From positions 1 through 36,998 of IMG/VR virus record IMGVR_UViG_3300030419_002920: 36,998 nucleotides of DNA; one strand, given 5' to 3'. Made by a program: the position numbers and the translations under genes. This document shows, piece by piece, positions 31,149-36,998 of this stretch (position 1 is the first letter of the stretch; every line of letters starts with the position of its first letter). This stretch comes from a virus. The notes beneath the pieces were generated by a model that was not told where the DNA came from, ran no database searches, and worked only from the letters and a program-made list of their open reading frames with translations.

Positions 31149-32228
31149 CTATCTATGCCTCATATCAATTAATCTCTCATAAGTCATACGCAATCTATGC
31201 GTACAAACAGTATCTCCTGCATCTAATTTGATATCTAATTCTGCTTCATAAGAAATAATACTATCAGTAGTACCTTGTAATCCAGTAGTAGTGTACAATT
31301 CATCGAAAACTTCACCAGCGATATTTAAGCAATCACGATACGCACTTTCATATTGAGTACCCCGCGTAGTAACGAAAATCATTGCATCATATTCTTGTCT
31401 CACCTTTGCCCCACCTAATGATTCAAAGCCCGGTGACCGTAATCCTTCCATTAACACATGAATTGTCGGTGGATTTATTCTATTCAGCATATCAGAAGAA
31501 AGGTCATACCCATACATTATTGAAGAATCACTAACTTGTGTTTTTAGATACAACCTTTTACTATTTTTCAGATTTTCTACGATAGAAAGACCCATTCTAG
31601 CCAATACATCTTGAGCAAAACCCGAAGTCATTAATTCTGTTGGCGAAAAAGCACCAAATTTAGAGAAATATACAGAGCCCCATTTTACAGTACCTGTTGT
31701 ATTCCCCCAAATTACCTTCTTTGATACACTACTAGACCCATTTACAGACAAATAATGCTGAGTTCCGTTATCATCTTCTATTAATTCTCGCATATAGAGA
31801 TTTGCTTTCCCCGTTGCACTTAGAGTAAGTCGTAAAACTATTGGTACGGCAAATTCTTCGTTTTCGTCTAAGTCTAAATCATGAGTAGTAGCAGTTGATG
31901 AGCCTACCAAATCTAACTTTGAAGTATTCCCCTTTGACTGTACTTCTACATGATATGAACCATTATCTAGACTCATTAGTGTTGTTCCAGCGGAAGGAAT
32001 ATCGCCTGTATCGCTGAAAGTAAATGAAGCAACCATAGTATAATCATTTTCTGTTGCTGTTGGTACAATAGAATACTGAGCATTGTTGTCTATTACCCAA
32101 TAATCACCGCTCGCTGCACCAGTATTACCAGTAAGGGTAAAATCAGCATTAAATGAACCACTTAGAGATGTGGGATTTCCCCCATTCATTCTAGATGACC
32201 AATACTGAGTCATTGTTGCTATTGCCAT
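31149..32228 (-). CDS. Tail terminator with N-terminal LamG-like domain
   Basis: 359 aa; ATG 32228 is in a TAATG overlap with GGAAGTGAG upstream. Residues 1-190 look like a concanavalin/LamG jelly roll (YTMVASFTFSDTGDIP, SLDNGSYHVEVQSKG, AVPIVLRLTLSATGKANLYM, VKWGSVYFSKFGAFSPTEL). The C-terminal half resembles tail terminator/completion proteins: INPPTIHVLMEGLRSPGFE, YDAMIFVTTRGTQYESAYRDCLNIAGEVFDELY, and a final strand pair. Typical terminators have 130-160 residues, so the N-terminal part is an addition, perhaps a surface decoration that binds sugars or stabilises the neck. Both domain calls are by eye. Confidence 0.6.
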   Translation of the reverse strand: MAIATMTQYWSSRMNGGNPTSLSGSFNADFTLTGNTGAASGDYWVIDNNAQYSIVPTATENDYTMVASFTFSDTGDIPSAGTTLMSLDNGSYHVEVQSKGNTSKLDLVGSSTATTHDLDLDENEEFAVPIVLRLTLSATGKANLYMRELIEDDNGTQHYLSVNGSSSVSKKVIWGNTTGTVKWGSVYFSKFGAFSPTELMTSGFAQDVLARMGLSIVENLKNSKRLYLKTQVSDSSIMYGYDLSSDMLNRINPPTIHVLMEGLRSPGFESLGGAKVRQEYDAMIFVTTRGTQYESAYRDCLNIAGEVFDELYTTTGLQGTTDSIISYEAELDIKLDAGDTVCTHRLRMTYERLIDMRHR

Positions 32229-32935
32229 TATCTCACTTCCTTCATTGCACTACTACCCGGTATTTCAACCACCGGACCTATCTTATTTGTGTATGCTATC
32301 TCAAGTTCCCTTAAAATCCTTGCTGGAATTCTTTCTTCTAGGTTTTGTTGTGCCTTTTCTAAGAATTGCGGTCTTCCTTCCATTGCTGGGCTCTGCCATC
32401 CAGCCAACAATTTGATTTTTCGCTTACTAGTGTGAGAAAATCCTGCTGACCACTCATTACCAAAATAGTGAGTAGCACCCGCTTGTCCCTTTACGAATAT
32501 ATCACCTTTGAGTTTCTTTCCCTTTTTCTTTCCAAAATGGAATATAGCAGCAATGTTTTCTCCTTTTTCGCCTCTTGATTCTGACATAAATCCTTCAAAA
32601 TCAGGACCATAACCAAATCTTAATGCATGTGAGTTTTCAGAAGAAGTACCAGCATTCTCATAAACTGCCCAATTGATATTATCCTTTACCCTAGAAAATA
32701 TATCATCAGCATAATTCGATGCTCTATCTAGTCTTTCCCCCAACCTCTTTTTTTCTGCTTGTCCTTCTTCTGCTAAGACTGTCGCAATTATTTCATCCGC
32801 TTCTTTACCAAGTTCCCTAGCCATAAATTGAGCCAATTCATTCATATTTGAAGGTACAAAGAAATTCATTCCAACCTTAGCAGTACGCGCACTCTTTGGT
32901 GGCTCTCTCGGCCTTCTTTTCTCTATCCACTTCAT
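32228..32935 (-). CDS. Neck/head-closure-type protein (HK97 gp10-like)
   Basis: 235 aa from ATG 32935 (GAGGGAT upstream); a TTG at 32947 would overlap the preceding stop as TTGA. The helical N-terminus (MNELAQFMARELGKEADEI) leads to a middle with NWAVYENAGTSSENSHALRFGYG and GATHYFGNEWSAGF, and a C-terminal helix with EGRPQFLEKAQQNLEERIPARILRELE, typical of gp10-like neck proteins, which link the portal/adaptor to the tail terminator. The position between adaptor and terminator supports this. Assignment is from order and pattern. Confidence 0.65.
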   Translation of the reverse strand: MKWIEKRRPREPPKSARTAKVGMNFFVPSNMNELAQFMARELGKEADEIIATVLAEEGQAEKKRLGERLDRASNYADDIFSRVKDNINWAVYENAGTSSENSHALRFGYGPDFEGFMSESRGEKGENIAAIFHFGKKKGKKLKGDIFVKGQAGATHYFGNEWSAGFSHTSKRKIKLLAGWQSPAMEGRPQFLEKAQQNLEERIPARILRELEIAYTNKIGPVVEIPGSSAMKEVR

Positions 32936-32943
32936 ACTATCCC

Positions 32944-33480
32944 TCAATCAACCGAGCCTAGATGGGCCAATCGAAGGAGATGTTGCATTCCTTTATCACG
33001 AAGCATTGTACCCCTCATTCCCCCCACAGGAACCCCTGTTTGGAATGTGGATTCATCCTCATAGTAAATTGCCGCGGCTAAATCAGCACAAATTTGTCGT
33101 AGAATATGTGCCATTTCTCCTTCTGAAACTGTTACTCCCGAAGCATGGTCTCCACTAATTCCAGTACAACCTGTAAGGTCATTACTAGACTTACCAGTCC
33201 ATGCGAACGAATCACCGTCTATATCACCATTTCCGGCTGTACTGAAGCCCGTTGAAGAAGTTAGGGTAACCGTGGTAGCCCCGGCAGAAATGGCGCCGTT
33301 CAGCGTCGTTTCTTTGATACTTTTTGAGGGTGTGTTTCTTCCGTAATCTCGGAAAGTTTGGTCAATCTCAATTGTAGCACGCAAAATCGCTGATGAAAGT
33401 CTTGTAGAAGCAGCATCTCGCTGGGCACTATTTAAGCCCAACCTCATTCCAACATCAGCCGAAGAACAGTAGTATGTCAT
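32944..33480 (-). CDS. Head-tail adaptor with inserted beta module
   Basis: 178 aa from ATG 33480 (GGTGATTAAGG upstream). The N-terminus MTYYCSSADVGMRLGLN and helices LSSAILRATIEIDQTFRDYG, then QICADLAAAIYYEDESTF, match head-tail connector adaptors, which have a helical bundle. Between them, at about residues 55-120, is a strand-rich module (TTLNGAISAGATTVTL ... WTGKSSNDLTGCTG) that interrupts the helical fold and is also present in the giant hub protein. The adaptor would sit under the portal. Confidence 0.75.
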   Translation of the reverse strand: MTYYCSSADVGMRLGLNSAQRDAASTRLSSAILRATIEIDQTFRDYGRNTPSKSIKETTLNGAISAGATTVTLTSSTGFSTAGNGDIDGDSFAWTGKSSNDLTGCTGISGDHASGVTVSEGEMAHILRQICADLAAAIYYEDESTFQTGVPVGGMRGTMLRDKGMQHLLRLAHLGSVD

Positions 33481-33664
33481 CCTTAATCACCATTGCTAAA
33501 GTTACTAAAATTATTAATAGCATCCGCTCCTGTTGTTTCTTAAACAACTTGAGCGTCTTTTCAAGGTTAGCACCTTGTACTGCATTATTACCTGCCTTTA
33601 ATTCAATACGATATAAGCGTTGCTGAATATCATATATTGTATCATTAGGAATACGAGTACCCAT
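33455..33664 (-). CDS. Small protein with coiled coil and C-terminal membrane helix
   Basis: 69 aa. A helical N-terminal part (IYDIQQRLYRIELKAGNN) and lysine-rich helix (LEKTLKLFKKQQERM) precede a hydrophobic segment LLIILVTLAMVI near residues 49-60, ending KDDILLFFG. It overlaps the adaptor gene by 26 nt and follows another membrane protein by 2 nt. Tail-anchored proteins of this kind are often holins or spanin-like lysis factors in bacteriophages, but for an archaeal host that is speculation. Confidence 0.6.
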   Translation of the reverse strand: MGTRIPNDTIYDIQQRLYRIELKAGNNAVQGANLEKTLKLFKKQQERMLLIILVTLAMVIKDDILLFFG

Positions 33665-33666
33665 TT

Positions 33667-33918
33667 TCAGCCAACCACATAATTAGCCCCCACTACAACA
33701 GCACCAACCAATCCAATTAATGCCATCATGATTTTTTGCTGTGAAGTCATAAATTGCTCTAGCAATTCATTTGTCATACGGACTTCCGTAGCAACCTCTG
33801 CGATACCAACCTGCATTTCGTTATGCTGGTCAGTTAATCGTTGAAGAATTTCTTCGTGTTTATCCACTTTAGACTCTACGCTATCAAGTCTAATTTGGAC
33901 TACCGCCAAATCGCTCAT
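33667..33918 (-). CDS. Coiled-coil protein with C-terminal membrane helix
   Basis: 83 aa, ATG 33918 in an ATGA overlap. Residues 5-55 form a heptad-rich coiled coil (VQIRLDSVESKVDKHEEILQRL). A hydrophobic C-terminal helix MMALIGLVGAVVVGANYVVG follows (about 64-83). This resembles the hemolysin XhlA-like holin family in layout (coiled coil plus C-terminal helix). It pairs with the next gene of the same layout. A role in cell lysis or membrane anchoring is inference. Confidence 0.65.
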   Translation of the reverse strand: MSDLAVVQIRLDSVESKVDKHEEILQRLTDQHNEMQVGIAEVATEVRMTNELLEQFMTSQQKIMMALIGLVGAVVVGANYVVG

Positions 33919-34226
33919 TCTGAGGACACTTCCGCGGCTGCTAATCTTTCGATGAGTTCAGCCTTAGTTCCCGATATAGGAAGCCCCTTCTCTTTGCAAA
34001 GTTCAATCAATTCTGACTTTTTCTTGGCTTCCATAACTGTTTCAACTGCGTCTGCAACATCGTCAATCTTACTCTCACTTTCTGTTAGGGTATCAATTAC
34101 TTCATCAAGGCTCACTTTACCATCCGCCATAATAGCCTTATATTTCTTCAATCCCCAAACAACAAGTGCGAGAATAGCAGCGATTGCCGCAATCCAAAGT
34201 TCCATTTCTACTCCCATTATTTCCAT
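33915..34226 (-). CDS. Membrane protein with C-terminal SAP-like motif
   Basis: 103 aa from ATG 34226 behind GGGAGGT. Residues 8-25 are a membrane helix (ELWIAAIAAILALVVWGL), followed by a basic turn and a helix (KVSLDEVIDTLTESESKIDD). The C-terminus KKSELIELCKEKGLPISGTKAELIERL matches the SAP helix-extended-helix motif, which binds DNA. A DNA-binding motif on a membrane anchor is unusual. It could tether viral DNA or replication complexes to the membrane. The gene heads a chain of small membrane proteins. Confidence 0.7.
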   Translation of the reverse strand: MEIMGVEMELWIAAIAAILALVVWGLKKYKAIMADGKVSLDEVIDTLTESESKIDDVADAVETVMEAKKKSELIELCKEKGLPISGTKAELIERLAAAEVSSE

Positions 34227-34227
34227 T

Positions 34228-34398
34228 TTAACTTACCTCCCTGTCATATATGACTTGCTTCATTGAACTGTGTGGTATTACCGTAAATGGTCTATCAGCG
34301 CCTTTTCGGTAAATCTTGAATCCGTGGGGTGTTTCTTCAATGTTCACATTAGTATAGGATTTTTCAGGTGGTTGATATACAATTTTACCTGCTCTCAC
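34228..34398 (-). CDS. Hypothetical small protein (56 aa)
   Basis: A 56-codon ORF from GTG 34398 in a GTGA overlap with the preceding gene, behind GAGGGGAT. The stop at 34228 lies just before the next ATG, and its last codons (AGG GAG GTA AGT) also form that gene's ribosome-binding site. It contains ETPHGFKIYRKGADRPFTVIPHSS, likely strand-rich. The function is unknown. Confidence 0.65.
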   Translation of the reverse strand: MRAGKIVYQPPEKSYTNVNIEETPHGFKIYRKGADRPFTVIPHSSMKQVIYDREVS

Positions 34399-34745
34399 CC
34401 TATCCCCTCTAATAACCCTGCCTCTGCTAAACTATTAATGATTTCCCCTATTTCCTCATATTCCAGTAAATCACATGTAGTTTCTGTATAAGAATAACCT
34501 ACTTCATAGTCTTCATAAATTGCTGGACTTACAAAAACTCGATATCCATGTACTTCATCTTTGTAATCTAATTCTACCCATAGAACGAATCCTTCTGTAT
34601 TGTCTTTGGCTATAACCGTACCAACTGTTTCACGACAAGAGAATGGATTGACTACACCATGATTAATTGAGGGTCCTGTGATACTTACTACTATTATTAT
34701 TGAAAGAGAAATTGCAATTATAGCATCTACCAAATCTACTCTCAT
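34395..34745 (-). CDS. Membrane-anchored hypothetical protein (116 aa)
   Basis: A hydrophobic N-terminal helix (VDAIIAISLSIIIVVSITG, residues 5-23) precedes a strand-rich, acidic part with TVGTVIAKDNTEGFVLWVELDYKD. Two cysteines (about 37 and 91) could pair outside the cell, if the domain is extracellular. The C-terminus IGEIINSLAEAGLLEGIG is helical. No strong Shine-Dalgarno sequence precedes ATG 34745. The family is not recognised. Confidence 0.6.
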   Translation of the reverse strand: MRVDLVDAIIAISLSIIIVVSITGPSINHGVVNPFSCRETVGTVIAKDNTEGFVLWVELDYKDEVHGYRVFVSPAIYEDYEVGYSYTETTCDLLEYEEIGEIINSLAEAGLLEGIG

Positions 34746-34776
34746 ATATTCATAGAGATACAGAGTGATGCTTCAA

Positions 34777-35358
34777 TTATCGCCAATTCGGGCCTTCAAA
34801 CCAACCTACAAGAGAGGTTCTTGAACCACTTGTAATTGGCATTACTGCATGTTCTTGATAGGGCATAAATAACAATACGGTTCCTTGTTTTCTAACTGCA
34901 TCAGAACTAGGGCTAATATGATGCTTAAAAGCAAAATCCCCCCCTTCATATTCTTCGGGGTCTGTTAACTGAATGACTATTGACATTTTTCTATTTCTAC
35001 CATCTTGTCTATTCCAATCAATATCATGATGGAAGTCATAATGGTAACCCGGTTCTAAATACTCAGTAAATTGGATAGGAGGTAATGTATCGTAATCTAC
35101 ATTAAATTTCTCATTGGCTTCTGCTGCTAATTTGTAACATAAGTCATAGATTTCTTGGAATGTATCATCATGAGGAAGCCAACGAATTTGTGTTTTTCGT
35201 GCCCCATCATTTTCCCCATCGTCTTCCTGACCAGTACGAAAAGTCTTTGCCTCCTGTGCTGGCATTGTTTTACCTAATTCAAGCCATCTTTCACATGTTT
35301 CCTTTGGTATGTATTCTTCATACATTAACCATTGAGGATGCTTAAGAAGCATTGCCAT
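34777..35358 (-). CDS. 2-oxoglutarate/Fe(II)-dependent oxygenase
   Basis: 193 aa, prolyl-4-hydroxylase-like. Iron ligands are seen in YDFHHDIDW (H110, D112) and HAVMPITSGSRTSLVGW (H170), with R180 for 2-oxoglutarate; the end LVGWFEGPNWR is typical of phage members. ATG 35358 has AGGGAAGGG upstream. Such enzymes are common in marine viruses. Its place among tail-fibre and neck genes suggests it hydroxylates a virion protein or the host surface, rather than repairing DNA; the substrate cannot be told from sequence. Confidence 0.88.
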   Translation of the reverse strand: MAMLLKHPQWLMYEEYIPKETCERWLELGKTMPAQEAKTFRTGQEDDGENDGARKTQIRWLPHDDTFQEIYDLCYKLAAEANEKFNVDYDTLPPIQFTEYLEPGYHYDFHHDIDWNRQDGRNRKMSIVIQLTDPEEYEGGDFAFKHHISPSSDAVRKQGTVLLFMPYQEHAVMPITSGSRTSLVGWFEGPNWR

Positions 35359-35396
35359 ACCCTTCCCTAATTCCTATGGTACATAAGGATGACTAT

Positions 35397-35726
35397 TTAA
35401 CAATCGGTACCGTCGGTAAAACCATCCATTGTTTTCAAATGAAGATAGGCCTGTTTAATTAGGTTGTATTGATTCTTAGACGCAGCCGTGTCTAACTCAA
35501 ACCTACCATTGAAGCCACCTACGGCAGAGGCTTCATCCTCGTAGGCTGATACTGATGCGAAAATCTTACCGTTGTAATACACATCGAAAGTCGTAGTGCT
35601 AATTTCATCACCGTTCTCATCTTCCGTGATTTCCACTTTCTTATCTACCCTTGCATCTCTAATGATACAATGTGCCTGTTCACAAGTTATTCCAAAGTTA
35701 GTCTCATATTCTATTCTTAATGCCAT
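35397..35726 (-). CDS. Hypothetical protein near tail-fibre genes (109 aa)
   Basis: ATG 35726 is one base after the upstream stop (TAAA ATG). The protein is strand-rich with GNEDEISTTTF-like and VYYNGKIFASVSAYED segments, and ends with a helix NQYNLIKQAYLHLKTM. Small proteins of this type commonly follow tail-fibre genes of marine phages, but their job is not known. Two cysteines occur in TCEQAHC. Confidence 0.65.
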   Translation of the reverse strand: MALRIEYETNFGITCEQAHCIIRDARVDKKVEITEDENGDEISTTTFDVYYNGKIFASVSAYEDEASAVGGFNGRFELDTAASKNQYNLIKQAYLHLKTMDGFTDGTDC

Positions 35727-35727
35727 T

Positions 35728-35940
35728 TTAGTTCACCATCCATTCAGGTTTTGTTGGTATGTTATCATACGCTTCCTGTGGAGTTTCATAATCTTGTGGC
35801 AAGTCTAGTAAATCTTGCCTGTATTGTTGTAATTCTGTTTTCTGTGTATCAGTCAAACCGTCATAAATAATTGAGAGTTGGTACATATCCATCTTCTTTA
35901 GTAGTTGTTGTCTTATCCCTCTAAATTCATCCCATTCCAT
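35728..35940 (-). CDS. XkdW-like tail fibre assembly protein (70 aa)
   Basis: 70 aa from ATG 35940, with GGTGAT upstream overlapping the fibre stop. The C-terminal half DGLTDTQKTELQQYRQDLLDLPQDYE followed by IPTKPEWM is the characteristic pattern of XkdW-like tail assembly/chaperone proteins found immediately after fibre genes. It probably helps fold or attach the fibre. The N-terminus MEWDEFRGIRQQLLKKM is helical. Confidence 0.7.
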   Translation of the reverse strand: MEWDEFRGIRQQLLKKMDMYQLSIIYDGLTDTQKTELQQYRQDLLDLPQDYETPQEAYDNIPTKPEWMVN

Positions 35941-35944
35941 TATA

Positions 35945-36998
35945 TCACCATAGATTATACTTCACCCAAAGCACCATTTGTGCGTTTTGTAAATTAGTTG
36001 TTCCAGCAGTTCTTTTACATTGTAGAATATCTCCCGCATCAAAAGCAAAGTCTGCTTTACTGCGCCATGTATAATTAGTACCATTAGTATTACGCCAACC
36101 GGAATCACCAATAGTCATTGTTAAATCTTCAATATCGCTTCCACTTGAACCACCATTCCTTCTTACTCTCAAAGTATTAGCGGCAGTTCCTGTAATACTA
36201 CCACCACTAAAGAGACATGTCACATAAAGGACAGTTCCAGCAAATGGCATTGGGAATGCATTAGGGGAGGCATCATCAGCCGCAGTTGGGGCGCGGAAAT
36301 CCCAAGTATTTGTACCTAAACTTCCTCTTTCAAAGAATATAGGAACCAAGTTTCCTACTGATACCCCATCCGAGTTACCTTGCATCCAAATAGAGTTACC
36401 ATCTCCCGAAGAAATTGAGAGTTGGCTGTCGTCTGTTGCACTTGTTACATCAGCCGCACCTATGACGACATTGTTAGAACCAGTAGTGATGTTATTCCCT
36501 GCATCGTGTCCTATGGCTATATTGGTTGAACCCGTAGTAAGGATTTCCAATGACGCCATCCCAATTGCGGTGTTATCTGACCCACTAGCAGAAGCACCTC
36601 CTTTCATAGCGTCTGTTCCAACTGCGGTATTGTAATTTCCATCTATCCCATCTCCGGCTCTATATCCAAAGAAAGCATTGTAAGAAGCATTAGCCCCACA
36701 ACTCTTACCAGCAGTATGTCCTACGACAGTATTACCAATACCTGCTGTTGAAGTTTGAAATGCCTGAGAACCAACGGCGACATTGAAATGATTGTTGATG
36801 TTCTCTAACGCTTCATTTCCTACTGCAACATTTTGAGAGCCATATTCGTTAGTTTTCAATGCTTCATGTCCTATTCCAACAGTAGCAAATGCAGTTGTAG
36901 TTGCAGTTCCGGCATCATAACCAATCAATACTGATTTATCAGCAGAAGTAATCGCATCTCCGGCATAACTTCCAATAGCGATATTCTTTTCTCCACCG
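35945..36998 (-). CDS. Tail fibre with YadA-head-like repeats (5'-truncated)
   Basis: The frame is open to the window edge; the TTG at 36928 is internal, since repeat units (for example NIAIGSYAGDAITSADKSV) continue upstream. At least eight units of about 20-28 residues with the pattern N-xAVGxxAG/AL occur: VAVGNEAL, VAVGSQAF, TVVGHTAG, AFFGYRAG, TAVGTDAM, TAIGMASL, IAIGHDAG. This is the left-handed beta-roll of YadA heads and many phage fibres. A C-terminal domain of about 130 residues (from LVPIFFERGS) is likely a trimeric beta head. It probably binds the host surface. Confidence 0.85.
   Translation of the reverse strand, partial: GGEKNIAIGSYAGDAITSADKSVLIGYDAGTATTTAFATVGIGHEALKTNEYGSQNVAVGNEALENINNHFNVAVGSQAFQTSTAGIGNTVVGHTAGKSCGANASYNAFFGYRAGDGIDGNYNTAVGTDAMKGGASASGSDNTAIGMASLEILTTGSTNIAIGHDAGNNITTGSNNVVIGAADVTSATDDSQLSISSGDGNSIWMQGNSDGVSVGNLVPIFFERGSLGTNTWDFRAPTAADDASPNAFPMPFAGTVLYVTCLFSGGSITGTAANTLRVRRNGGSSGSDIEDLTMTIGDSGWRNTNGTNYTWRSKADFAFDAGDILQCKRTAGTTNLQNAQMVLWVKYNLW

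Noticed and set aside
35945-36928. TTG at 36928 as start of the tail fibre
   Set aside because: The frame continues upstream with in-register repeats to the window edge, so the gene is truncated.
1-36998. tRNA genes, integrase, insertion sequences and attachment sites
   Set aside because: No transposase or recombinase motif and no obvious tRNA fold was noticed by eye; a covariance-model scan was not possible here.

Overview
The window looks like part of a tailed double-stranded DNA virus (Caudoviricetes) of an archaeon. The replication genes are of archaeal type: family B DNA polymerase, clamp-loader small subunit, a probable sliding clamp, an MCM-like AAA+ ATPase, an archaeo-eukaryotic primase carrying a PriL-type Cys domain, an XPF/ERCC4 nuclease, a RecB/Cas4-like nuclease and an OB-fold protein that may bind ssDNA. 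The morphogenesis genes are those of a long-tailed virus: tail tube, tape measure, tail hub, adaptor, neck and terminator. This combination, compact overlapping genes and TATA-like boxes recall the magroviruses of marine Euryarchaeota. The host assignment is inference and was not tested by any search.

Layout. Positions 1-18436 are transcribed rightward (early and replication genes). Positions 18417-36998 are transcribed leftward (late and structural genes). The two blocks meet tail to tail and their last genes overlap by 20 nt.

The left third (1-8162) is a dense accessory block. It holds four small winged-helix-like proteins, short zinc-ribbon proteins, three very small one-helix membrane proteins, two unrecognised proteins of about 280-300 aa (one resembling the PAC2 proteasome-assembly-chaperone family) and the MCM-like ATPase with a zinc-binding partner. 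From 8159 to 18436 lies the core replisome: RfcS, OB-fold protein, RecA/Sak4-like ATPase, clamp, HTH protein, PolB, RecB/Cas4-like nuclease, PriS-PriL fusion primase and XPF nuclease, with tiny zinc-ribbon genes between them.

The late block, read right to left, runs: tail fibre with YadA-like repeats (cut by the window edge), XkdW-like protein, a 109-aa protein, 2-oxoglutarate/Fe(II) oxygenase, a cluster of small membrane/coiled-coil proteins (one with a SAP motif), head-tail adaptor, neck protein, tail terminator fused to a LamG-like domain, tail tube, two small proteins, a tail-assembly-chaperone pair with a clear -1 slippery site, tape measure, and a 2597-aa hub/tip protein. Portal, terminase large subunit, protease and major capsid protein were not recognised and probably lie beyond the right edge.

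Most genes are translationally coupled (ATGA, TAATG, GTGA, TTGA junctions) and many have strong Shine-Dalgarno sequences. Several starts were moved from the longest frame to an internal start with a better ribosome-binding site. Six genes shorter than 60 codons, plus a 5'-truncated 39-codon frame at the left edge, were found by reading the sequence directly. There is no gene-free stretch above 300 bases; the longest gap (1955-2161) holds a direct repeat and a TATA-like box.
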